DNA of 8,443 nt, from positions 1 through 8,443 of the forward strand of contig SEEY01000144.1 of NCBI GenBank assembly GCA_004211235.1. The letters run 5' to 3'. The DNA is from Rubrivivax sp. GTDB taxonomy: Bacteria; Pseudomonadota; Gammaproteobacteria; Burkholderiales; Burkholderiaceae. The position numbers were made by a program, and so were the translations under genes. Under the pieces are notes generated by a model. That model saw only the letters and a program-made list of their open reading frames with translations, did no database searches and was not told the DNA's origin. Shown here piece after piece: positions 1-6,660 of this stretch (position 1 is the first letter of the stretch; every line of letters starts with the position of its first letter).

Positions 1-446
1 GGGTAGGTCAGCATCAGCTTGATGCGCTTGTCCGGGCCGACGATGAAGACGGACCGGACGGTGGCGTTGGTCGCCGCCGTGCGGCCCTCGGACGTGCCCT
101 CGATGTCGGCCGGCAGCATGTTGTAGAGCTTGGCGACGTGGAGGTCGTGGTCGCCGATCATGGGGTATTTGGGCAGATGGCCCTGGGTCTCCTCGATGTC
201 GAGGGCCCACTTGTGGTGGTTGTCCACCGGGTCAACCGACAGGCCGATCAGCTTGGCATTGCGCCGGGTGAACTCCGGCTCGATCTTGGCCATGTAGCCC
301 AGCTCGGTGGTGCACACCGGCGTGAAGTCCTTGGGGTGCGAGAACAGCACGGCCCAGCTGTCGCCGATCCAGTCATGGAAGCTGATCTCGCCCTGCGTGG
401 TCTGGGCGGTGAAGTCAGGGGCGATGTCGTTGATGCGCAGTGACAT
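1..446 (-). CDS. 1-Cys peroxiredoxin (AhpC/TSA, Prx6-like), 3' end beyond window
   Basis: Thiol peroxidase that reduces hydrogen peroxide and organic hydroperoxides in the cytoplasm. The first 148 residues are readable on the minus strand and the frame stays open to the left edge. Seen: a thioredoxin-fold peroxiredoxin start, the PxxxT/SxxC active-site motif as P38, T42 and peroxidatic C45 followed by TTE, and the expected catalytic arginine R131 in a VRSVF segment. The frame is still in the LMLTYP strand when it leaves the window. Prx6-type proteins are usually about 210-220 residues, so roughly 65-70 residues are missing because of the window edge, not because of a mutation. No second cysteine is seen in the part present, which fits the 1-Cys class. 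The ATG at 446 is supported by an AAGGAG-type ribosome binding site about 6 nt upstream. It is divergent from the S9 peptidase gene. Family call is firm; the physiological reductant cannot be told. Confidence 0.93.
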   Translation of the reverse strand, partial: MSLRINDIAPDFTAQTTQGEISFHDWIGDSWAVLFSHPKDFTPVCTTELGYMAKIEPEFTRRNAKLIGLSVDPVDNHHKWALDIEETQGHLPKYPMIGDHDLHVAKLYNMLPADIEGTSEGRTAATNATVRSVFIVGPDKRIKLMLTY

Positions 447-450
447 GGTG

Positions 451-458
451 GTCTCCTT
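451..458 (-). promoter_or_regulatory. Ribosome binding site of the peroxiredoxin gene
   Basis: On the minus strand this reads AAGGAGAC, with GGAG about 6 nt before the ATG at 446. It is the strongest Shine-Dalgarno match before any start in the window, and it fixes the peroxiredoxin start. Confidence 0.75.
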
Positions 459-482
459 GGGTGGCCTGGGTGGCCTGGGTGG
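458..482. repeat. 9-bp tandem repeat, about 2.8 copies, in peroxiredoxin leader
   Basis: The unit TGGGTGGCC occurs at 458-466 and 467-475, followed by a partial copy at 476-482. On the peroxiredoxin mRNA this gives a run of CCACCCAGG-like units immediately 5' of the ribosome binding site. It is non-coding. It could be simple slippage or a length-variable leader element. Confidence 0.85.
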
Positions 483-489
483 GGCGCAA

Positions 490-518
490 ATGATAGGAAC
501 GAAGCGAGGCCCTGTTTC
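490..518 (-). promoter_or_regulatory. Candidate sigma70-type promoter of the peroxiredoxin gene
   Basis: Minus-strand reading gives a -10 hexamer TATCAT (490-495) and a -35-like hexamer GAAACA (513-518) separated by 17 bp. The -10 matches consensus at five of six positions; the -35 only in its ACA end. Transcription would begin near 483, placing the 9-bp repeat and the ribosome binding site in a leader of about 35-40 nt. No OxyR-type site can be claimed by eye. Confidence 0.4.
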
Positions 519-606
519 GCATGAGCTTGTTTGCCTGGCTTCTAAGGCCCGGGTGGTGGCGACCGAGGCCGAAGTGACGCTGCCCGGCGCCACGCGGCGG
601 CGGCGA

Positions 607-612
607 TAGCAT
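607..612 (+). promoter_or_regulatory. Candidate -10 element just upstream of S9 peptidase start
   Basis: TAGCAT ends 6 nt before the ATG at 619, so initiation about 7 nt downstream would begin at the start codon itself and give a leaderless mRNA. There is no convincing -35 hexamer at 16-18 bp. A 5-bp inverted repeat GCGGC/GCCGC (600-604 and 613-617) brackets it. The call rests only on position and the absence of a Shine-Dalgarno sequence. Confidence 0.3.
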
Positions 613-618
613 GCCGCG

Positions 619-2853
619 ATGAAGATCCTCATGACCTTGCTGGTCAGTGCCTGCGCCACAAGCGCGGCGCTGGCCCAGACCCCGGAGTTGCTGACCCTCG
701 AACGCCTGACCGCCGATCCGCCGCTGGCCGGGCGCCTGCCGCGCCAGGCGGAGATTTCACCGGGGGGGCAGTGGGTCAGCTTCCTGCGGCCGTCCCAGGC
801 CGACAGCGAGGTGCTGGAACTGTGGGCGCAATCCACCGACCCGAAGCAGGCGGGCGGCGCACCGCGCCGGCTGGTGGCCGCAGCCGACCTGCTCGGTGGC
901 ACGGCGCAGCAGCTGTCCGAGGCCGAGAAGATGGCGCTGGAGCGGCAACGCATCAGCCAGCGCGGCATCACCGGTTACCAGTGGTGCGGCAGCGACGACC
1001 GCGCGCTGCTGTTCCCGCTGTCGGGCGAGCTCTACCTCGTGCGCCTGACGGCGGCCGGCCCGCAGCCGCAGAAGCTGGCCCTGCCGGCCGGCGCGCCCAA
1101 GCTGGACCCGCGCTGTGCGCCCGACGGCAGCAGCCTGGCCTATGTGCAGGGCGGCAATCTCTTCACGCTGCCGCTTTCCCCGGGCGGCCAGCCGCGGCAA
1201 TTGACGAGCGACGGCAGCGAGACGCTGTCCTGGGGTCTGGCGGAGTTCATCGCCGCGGAGGAGCTGTCGCGACAGCGCGGCTACTGGTGGGCGCCGGACG
1301 GCAAGTCGTTGCTGGCACTGCGCGTCGACGAAGCGGGCGTGGGCGTCAAGACGCGGGCGCAGATCTTTGCCGACCGCACGGAGATGACGCAGCAGCGCTA
1401 CCCGGCCGCGGGCGAGGCCAACGCGCGGGTGACGGCCTTCGCCATCGACGCCGTCACGGGCCGGCGGCGCGACCTGCCGTTGCCGCCGTCCGCCGAATAC
1501 ATTGCCCGCGCCGGCTGGTTTGCCGACGGCACGCCCTGGCTGCAGTGGTTCACGCGCGACCAGACGCGCCTGACGCTGACCGAGTTCAAGGCGGGTGCCG
1601 CGCCGCGCGACATCACTGTCGAAACCGATGCCGCCTGGGTCGAGGTGCATGACGACCTCATCGAGACGCCGCGCGGGCTGTTGTGGTCGAGCGAGGCCTC
1701 CGGCCGGCGCCAGCTGTTGCTGCTGGATCGCACCAGCGGCCGGCGCACGGCGCTGACGGACAACGCCGAACCGGTTGCACACGCCATCTGCGCCAGCGCG
1801 CGGCAAGTGGTCTTCGCCGCCTTCAGCGACCGCGGCAAGAGCCAGGATCTCTACGTGCTGCCACTCGCCGGCGGCAAGGCCCAGCCGCTGGCAGGCGCCG
1901 CCGCCCGCCAGTGGCGCGATGCCAAGGCCGACGCCCGCTGCGGCCGCCTGCTCGTCACCCGCTCGGCCTGGGGTGAGCCGCCACGGCTGGCGTTGCGCAC
2001 CCTGGGTGAAGAGGCCGTGGTCGCCCTGGCCGGCGACCCGCCCGATCCGCTGCTGCGCCAGATCACGACCGCGCCTCAGACGCCGGAGCTGATCGCCGCC
2101 GACGGCCGCACGCCGTTGAACGCCTTCTTCTTCCCGGCGCAGGGCGGCCCACAGTGCAGGCACCCAGTCATCGTCATGGCCTATGGCGGCCCGGGCAGCG
2201 CGACGGTGACGTGGGGCTGGGGCCGCGACCTGCCGCTGATCGCCCATTGGCAGCAGCGCGGCTACGGCGTGCTGATGGTGGACACGCGCGGCATGGCGCA
2301 CCGGGACCGCGAGTTCACCCGCGCGCATCGACACGCGTTCGGCAAGGTCGAGGTGGCCGACCTGTTCGCTGCCGTGCGCCAGCTGCCGGATCGCGTTGCC
2401 GGCGTCGACCCTGCGCGCATCGGCTTCTTCGGCTGGAGCTACGGCGGCTACCTCGGCGCCCGAGCGATGCTGGAGGCCGACACGCCGTTCGCCGCCGCCG
2501 TGGCCGTCGCGCCGGTGACGGACTGGACGCTCTACGACACCGCCTACACCGAGCGTTATCTCGGCATGCCGAACGCCGAAGATTCAGGCGGCAAGTCGGC
2601 CACCTACACCGGCGCGAACCTGGCGTCCCGTGCCGGCCTGCTGTCCCGGCCGCTGTTGCTGATGCACGGCACCGCGGACGACAACGTGCTGTTCGAGCAC
2701 ACGCTGCGCCTCGTCGAGGCGCTGCAGAACGCCGGCAGCAAATTCGACCTGCAGATCTACCCCGGCAAGGCGCATGGCATCGCCGGACGTGCGACGCGGC
2801 TGCACCTGTACCGCACGATGGATGCCTTCTTCGAACGGCACCTGACACCATGA
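619..2853 (+). CDS. Exported S9 family peptidase, dipeptidyl-peptidase IV type
   Basis: Serine exopeptidase expected to remove Xaa-Pro (or Xaa-Ala) dipeptides from peptide N-termini, probably in the periplasm. Of 744 residues, 1-20 form a signal peptide with an ALA-Q cleavage site. The N-terminal beta-propeller domain lies at about 60-490 and the alpha/beta-hydrolase domain at about 500-744. Seen: the paired glutamates E214-E215 in the AEELSRQRGYWW segment, matching the DPP-IV double-Glu motif that binds the substrate amino terminus. Also seen: oxyanion-hole candidate Y522 in AYGGPG, nucleophile S607 in GWSYGG, D687 in TADDNV and H719 in AHGI. The triad is complete and the length is normal for bacterial DPP-IV. 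No Shine-Dalgarno sequence precedes the ATG; the ATG 8 bases upstream hits a stop at its fourth codon. The stop overlaps the next gene's start by 4 bp. S9B is preferred over prolyl oligopeptidase or acylaminoacyl peptidase because of the double-Glu motif. Natural substrates are unknown. Confidence 0.93.
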   Translation: MKILMTLLVSACATSAALAQTPELLTLERLTADPPLAGRLPRQAEISPGGQWVSFLRPSQADSEVLELWAQSTDPKQAGGAPRRLVAAADLLGGTAQQLSEAEKMALERQRISQRGITGYQWCGSDDRALLFPLSGELYLVRLTAAGPQPQKLALPAGAPKLDPRCAPDGSSLAYVQGGNLFTLPLSPGGQPRQLTSDGSETLSWGLAEFIAAEELSRQRGYWWAPDGKSLLALRVDEAGVGVKTRAQIFADRTEMTQQRYPAAGEANARVTAFAIDAVTGRRRDLPLPPSAEYIARAGWFADGTPWLQWFTRDQTRLTLTEFKAGAAPRDITVETDAAWVEVHDDLIETPRGLLWSSEASGRRQLLLLDRTSGRRTALTDNAEPVAHAICASARQVVFAAFSDRGKSQDLYVLPLAGGKAQPLAGAAARQWRDAKADARCGRLLVTRSAWGEPPRLALRTLGEEAVVALAGDPPDPLLRQITTAPQTPELIAADGRTPLNAFFFPAQGGPQCRHPVIVMAYGGPGSATVTWGWGRDLPLIAHWQQRGYGVLMVDTRGMAHRDREFTRAHRHAFGKVEVADLFAAVRQLPDRVAGVDPARIGFFGWSYGGYLGARAMLEADTPFAAAVAVAPVTDWTLYDTAYTERYLGMPNAEDSGGKSATYTGANLASRAGLLSRPLLLMHGTADDNVLFEHTLRLVEALQNAGSKFDLQIYPGKAHGIAGRATRLHLYRTMDAFFERHLTP

Positions 2854-3194
2854 GCCTTGTCTATTCCACCGACTTCGGCCGCGCCTGCCCGGGCTGCGGC
2901 CAGCCCGCCGCCGGGTGCGCGTGCAAGGCCCGCGTTCGCCCGTCCGGCGACGGCATCGTGCGCGTGCGGCGCGAGACGGCGGGCCGCAAGGGCAAGGGTG
3001 TCACGGCCATCCACGGCCTGCCGCTGGAGGACGCGGCCATCACGGCGCTGGCCAAGCAGCTCAAGGCCGTGTGCGGCAGCGGCGGCACGGCGAAGGACGG
3101 CGTCGTCGAGATCCAGGGTGACCATCTCGAGAAGGTCATGGCCTGGCTGCAGGCGCGGCCCGAGGGCTGGACGGTGAAGCGGTCCGGCGGTTGA
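2850..3194 (+). CDS. yciH: SUI1/eIF1-family translation factor, YciH-like
   Basis: A 114-residue cytoplasmic protein of the bacterial YciH group, homologous to eukaryotic eIF1. Work on E. coli YciH links it to initiation fidelity and stress-related repression of translation, but the bacterial role is not settled. Seen: VYSTDFGR near the N-terminus, a four-cysteine cluster (C13, C16, C23, C25), the basic RKGKGVT strand (46-52), GLPLED (56-61), the CGSGGTAKDG loop (75-84) and EIQGDH (87-92), ending in a SUI1-like VKRSGG. The start is the ATG sharing ATGA with the peptidase stop. Although this frame is open far upstream inside the peptidase gene, homology begins here. No ribosome binding site is visible, so translational coupling is the likely mode of expression. 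The N-terminal cysteines resemble a small zinc-binding knuckle and, from memory, occur in some homologues, but E. coli YciH lacks them. Confidence 0.93.
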   Translation: MSLVYSTDFGRACPGCGQPAAGCACKARVRPSGDGIVRVRRETAGRKGKGVTAIHGLPLEDAAITALAKQLKAVCGSGGTAKDGVVEIQGDHLEKVMAWLQARPEGWTVKRSGG

Positions 3195-3230
3195 GATCGG
3201 CGGCCGGTCGGGCAACGGCCGGGCCGACGC

Positions 3231-3728
3231 TCAGGGAGTCTGCTGGCGGGAGCGCTGGCGGGCCAGGTAGTTGGCCTCGGCGCGGTCGCGGTCGCGCTGC
3301 ACACGCGCCTCACGCGTTTCCCAGTCGCCGCAGCTGAAGAAGGAGCCGCCGAACAGCCAGCTGACGATGCTGGAGTCGTCCACGGCGCGCGCATCGCCGC
3401 CGGTGCAGACCATGGCCGCCTTGGAGCCGCTTTCCGCCGCCAGCGCCTCCTGCACGAGCATGGAGCGCGACATCAGCACCGTGGCCGGCATGGCCACGGC
3501 CAGCAGCACGCCGCCGATGACGACACCCTTGGCCCAGCGTGGCAGTGCGTCGGGCTTGACCGCAGCGCCCGAGGCCCGCGGGCCCGCGGCGGGCTGCGGC
3601 CTGGTGGCGGCGGGCGTCGCGCGTGCCGGCTGAGCGCGCGTCGAGCCGCCTTGCAGCACCCGCGCCCGTGCCGAGGTCGGCGGGTCGATGGGCTGGGTGG
3701 CGGGGAAGGAGCGTGTACCGGTCGGCAT
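3231..3728 (-). CDS. Single-pass membrane protein of unknown function
   Basis: I do not recognise a family. The 165-residue product has a Pro/Ala/Arg/Thr-rich, probably disordered N-terminal part (1-62). One hydrophobic segment follows at about 67-86, preceded by R64 and K67, and then a C-terminal part of about 79 residues. By the positive-inside rule the N-terminus should be cytoplasmic and the C-terminal part periplasmic, where C108 and C133 could form a disulfide. The last 30 residues are strongly charged and Arg-rich, like a short helix. The ATG at 3728 is the only sensible start: the frame continues upstream but into the divergent intergenic region and antisense to dbpA. No clear ribosome binding site is present. 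It converges on yciH (36 bp gap) and diverges from dbpA. Codon use resembles its neighbours and third positions are GC-rich, as in a real gene. Function cannot be inferred. Confidence 0.72.
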   Translation of the reverse strand: MPTGTRSFPATQPIDPPTSARARVLQGGSTRAQPARATPAATRPQPAAGPRASGAAVKPDALPRWAKGVVIGGVLLAVAMPATVLMSRSMLVQEALAAESGSKAAMVCTGGDARAVDDSSIVSWLFGGSFFSCGDWETREARVQRDRDRAEANYLARQRSRQQTP

Positions 3729-3759
3729 GGGTTGGAAGCGGCTTGCAGGGCCTGGCGCG

Positions 3760-3779
3760 GATGCTAGTGAGCGAGCATC
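3760..3779. repeat. 6-bp inverted repeat in the divergent intergenic region
   Basis: GATGCT (3760-3765) and AGCATC (3774-3779) are perfect reverse complements around an 8-bp spacer. Read on the minus strand, 3761-3766 is TAGCAT, a possible -10 element about 32 bp before the unknown membrane protein gene. The dyad could be an operator covering that element, or chance. Confidence 0.4.
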
Positions 3780-3809
3780 GGCGCACGCGTGACCAAATGC
3801 AAAACCCGG

Positions 3810-3830
3810 GCGACCGGCGGTCGCAACCGC
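3810..3830. repeat. Overlapping palindromes upstream of dbpA
   Basis: GCGACCG-G-CGGTCGC (3810-3824) is a perfect 7-bp dyad around one base. Its right half also belongs to a second dyad, GCGGT-CGCA-ACCGC (3817-3830). Only one of the two can form at a time. They lie 31-51 bp before the dbpA start. They could be a protein-binding dyad or, if transcribed, alternative small hairpins. Confidence 0.5.
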
Positions 3831-3848
3831 GAACGAAGTCACAGCCTC

Positions 3849-3854
3849 GACAAT
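3849..3854 (+). promoter_or_regulatory. Candidate -10 element immediately upstream of dbpA
   Basis: GACAAT (four of six matches to TATAAT) ends 6 nt before the dbpA ATG. No Shine-Dalgarno sequence lies between it and the start and no -35 match is seen at 16-18 bp. The geometry is the same as before the S9 peptidase and the binding-protein-like gene. Weak on its own. Confidence 0.25.
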
Positions 3855-3860
3855 CGCGAC

Positions 3861-5261
<1,401 letters not shown>

Positions 5262-5321
5262 GGCGTGCAATCGCAGGCGGGTTTTGCTGCACTGCGACTT
5301 TCCTGGGCCATCGCCGCGGAC

Positions 5322-5327
5322 TACATT
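5322..5327 (+). promoter_or_regulatory. Candidate -10 element before the binding-protein-like gene
   Basis: TACATT ends 6 nt before the GTG at 5334. A poor -35-like TTTCCT lies 17 bp upstream at 5299-5304. If used, the transcript would begin at the GTG. It supports 5334 as the start over the other in-frame candidates, but only weakly. Confidence 0.3.
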
Positions 5328-5333
5328 CGGCCG

Positions 5334-6230
5334 GTGTCCGCCCCACCCGCATTGACCCGACGTCGCCTGATGGCCGGCTTGCCCGCGCTTCTCGGGGCGG
5401 GCGCGGCGCGCGCCGCGGAGCTGGTCATCACGTTGCGCGCGCCCGAAGCTGCGGCCGACCTGCGCAACACCTACATCCGTGATGCGGTGAGGCTGGCATT
5501 GCAGAAGACGCAGGCGAGCGACGGGCCGTTCCAGCTCGCGGTCTCCGCACCGATGAACAAGTCCCGCGCGCTGCTGGAATCGGCACGGCAGTCGGTGCCC
5601 AATCTGCTCGTCGCCACCAGCCCCGAGAACGGCCGCCAGGCCGGGCTGGTGCCGGTGCGCTTTCCCATCCACCTGGGCGTCAACCGCTACCGCGTCTGCT
5701 TCGTGCACGCGCCCCGGCAGGCGGCCGTGCGGGCGACGAAGAGCAAGGACGAGCTCGCGCGGCTGCGCATGGTGCAGGGGCGCGACTGGCCGGACGTGCC
5801 CGTCCTGCGGGCCAACGGCCTGAACGTCGCCGAAGTGAACACCTACGAGGCCATGTTCGAGTTGGTGGCGCTGGGGCGCGCCGACCTGTTCTGCCGCCAC
5901 GTGCTGGAGATCGGCCAGGAGATCCATGCGCACCAGGGCGTCGCCGGCCTGGCGCTGGACGACAGTCTGCTGCTGTCCTACGACCTCCCGCAGTACCTCT
6001 ACACCCACCCGGACAACCGCGCCGCCATCGACCGCGTGGAGCGCGGCTTGAAGCTGTCGTTTGCCGACGGGTCGCTGCAGGCCCTGATGCGCCGCGACCT
6101 GAAGCCGTCGCTGGCGCGGCTCAGGCTGCCACAGCGTCGCCTCATCACCCTGGATTCGCCAACGCCTGTGCGGGTGGAGATGGACGACCGGCCGTTCCAG
6201 ATCGACCTTCTGCGCGCAACACGACGTTAG
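5334..6230 (+). CDS. Orphan periplasmic substrate-binding-like protein, Tat-like signal
   Basis: The 298-residue product resembles the amino-acid-type (family 3) periplasmic-binding fold, in a divergent group often found without ABC transporter genes. Seen: TRRRLM (8-13) followed by a short hydrophobic stretch and ARA/AE near 25-29, which looks like a twin-arginine signal with signal peptidase cleavage. Also seen: a DWPD motif (151-154), ANGLNV (160-165), a Y-x-x-M-F-E-L helix, GRADLFCRHVLEI and a late SYDLPQYLYTHP segment. These are landmarks I associate with this binding-like group. No permease, ATPase or sensor gene is adjacent, so a transport role is not shown; it may sense or sequester a small ligand. 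Start is uncertain: GTG 5334 keeps the arginines, GTG 5265 gives 321 residues with an odd long N-region, and ATG 5370 removes the twin arginines. No ribosome binding site favours any of them. The gene starts 72 bp after dbpA. Confidence 0.8.
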   Translation: MSAPPALTRRRLMAGLPALLGAGAARAAELVITLRAPEAAADLRNTYIRDAVRLALQKTQASDGPFQLAVSAPMNKSRALLESARQSVPNLLVATSPENGRQAGLVPVRFPIHLGVNRYRVCFVHAPRQAAVRATKSKDELARLRMVQGRDWPDVPVLRANGLNVAEVNTYEAMFELVALGRADLFCRHVLEIGQEIHAHQGVAGLALDDSLLLSYDLPQYLYTHPDNRAAIDRVERGLKLSFADGSLQALMRRDLKPSLARLRLPQRRLITLDSPTPVRVEMDDRPFQIDLLRATRR

Positions 6231-6337
6231 GACTGTGATTTCCTGGCGGCTGGGGCACCGCTTGCCGGGGTGGGTGGCCGGGCTGCGACGTATGCACGCG
6301 CGGCGGGCCGCAGCGGCGCCTAGTCTTCCAGCCAGAC

Positions 6338-6343
6338 GAGGTG
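6338..6343 (+). promoter_or_regulatory. Ribosome binding site of the 70-residue ORF
   Basis: GAGGTG lies 4 nt before the ATG at 6348. It selects this start over the in-frame ATG at 6363 and supports real translation of the small gene. Confidence 0.6.
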
Positions 6344-6347
6344 CCCG

Positions 6348-6560
6348 ATGAACTCACGCCCCATGCCCTTGATGTGCGACGACGGCTACGAACTGCGGTT
6401 CGAGTCGCTCTTCAACACCGGCCGCGCGCTGGCCTTCCCGTGCGATGCGCGCGGCGGCGTGCGGCTGGATTCGCTGAGCGACAAGGCGCTGCAGAACTAC
6501 CTGTTCGCCCGTGCCGTCGTGGGACGCGACTACGCCAGCCCGACGGTCCGCCGGGTGTGA
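6348..6560 (+). CDS. Small conserved-looking protein of unknown function
   Basis: A 70-residue protein, probably cytoplasmic: no signal peptide or membrane segment. I recall similar short proteins in Burkholderiales with the same layout: RFESLF (17-22), GRALAFPCD (25-33), an LDSLSDKA helix start (40-47) and NYLFARAVVGRDYASPTV (50-67). This is recollection, not a search result. C10 and C32 are its only cysteines; C32 sits in the best-conserved PCD segment. The ribosome binding site GAGGTG and the matching amino-acid pattern support a real gene. The two overlapping plus-strand frames (ending 6580 and others) are shadows. Its stop is 9 bp from the glnS stop on the other strand, so the two 3' ends must overlap or share a termination region. 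No function is proposed. Confidence 0.78.
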   Translation: MNSRPMPLMCDDGYELRFESLFNTGRALAFPCDARGGVRLDSLSDKALQNYLFARAVVGRDYASPTVRRV

Positions 6561-6566
6561 CGTGTC

Positions 6567-6660
6567 TGGCTACTTCGTGAAGCCGTCCTTCAGCCCGGTG
6601 ATCTTGTTGAACACCGGCTTGTCCGCGCGGTGGTCGACGCGGTCGGTCACGAAGTAGCCA
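6567..6660. repeat. Perfect 14-bp inverted repeat spanning the glnS stop codon
   Basis: TGGCTACTTCGTGA (6567-6580) and TCACGAAGTAGCCA (6647-6660) are exact reverse complements separated by 66 bp. On the glnS mRNA the 5' arm covers the third base of H563 through the first base of T568. The 3' arm covers the last codons, the TAG stop (6572-6570) and three bases beyond. On the plus strand the structure begins 7 nt after the stop of the 70-residue ORF, so it could act on both converging transcripts. There is no U-tract, so a classical intrinsic terminator is not claimed. Confidence 0.9.

Noticed and set aside
757..2334. 525-codon open frame antisense to the S9 peptidase gene
   Set aside because: Composition is typical of a shadow frame of a GC-rich gene (Arg/Ala/Gln-rich, no domain), while the sense strand carries a complete peptidase.
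2154..3194. 346-codon frame that would make YciH an extension of a longer protein
   Set aside because: The upstream 232 codons lie out of frame inside the peptidase hydrolase domain and are low-complexity Arg/Ala/His-rich; SUI1 homology begins at the 2850 ATG.
3195..3230. Possible bidirectional terminator between yciH and the membrane protein gene
   Set aside because: Short GC-rich pairings such as GTCGG/CCGAC exist, but they are brief and imperfect, and there is no T-tract on either strand.
6231..6337. Terminator or promoter between the binding-like gene and the small ORF
   Set aside because: TTGCCG (6262-6267) and TATGCA (6291-6296) are 23 bp apart, too far for a promoter. TAGTCT (6321-6326) has no -35 partner, and no stem followed by T residues is seen.
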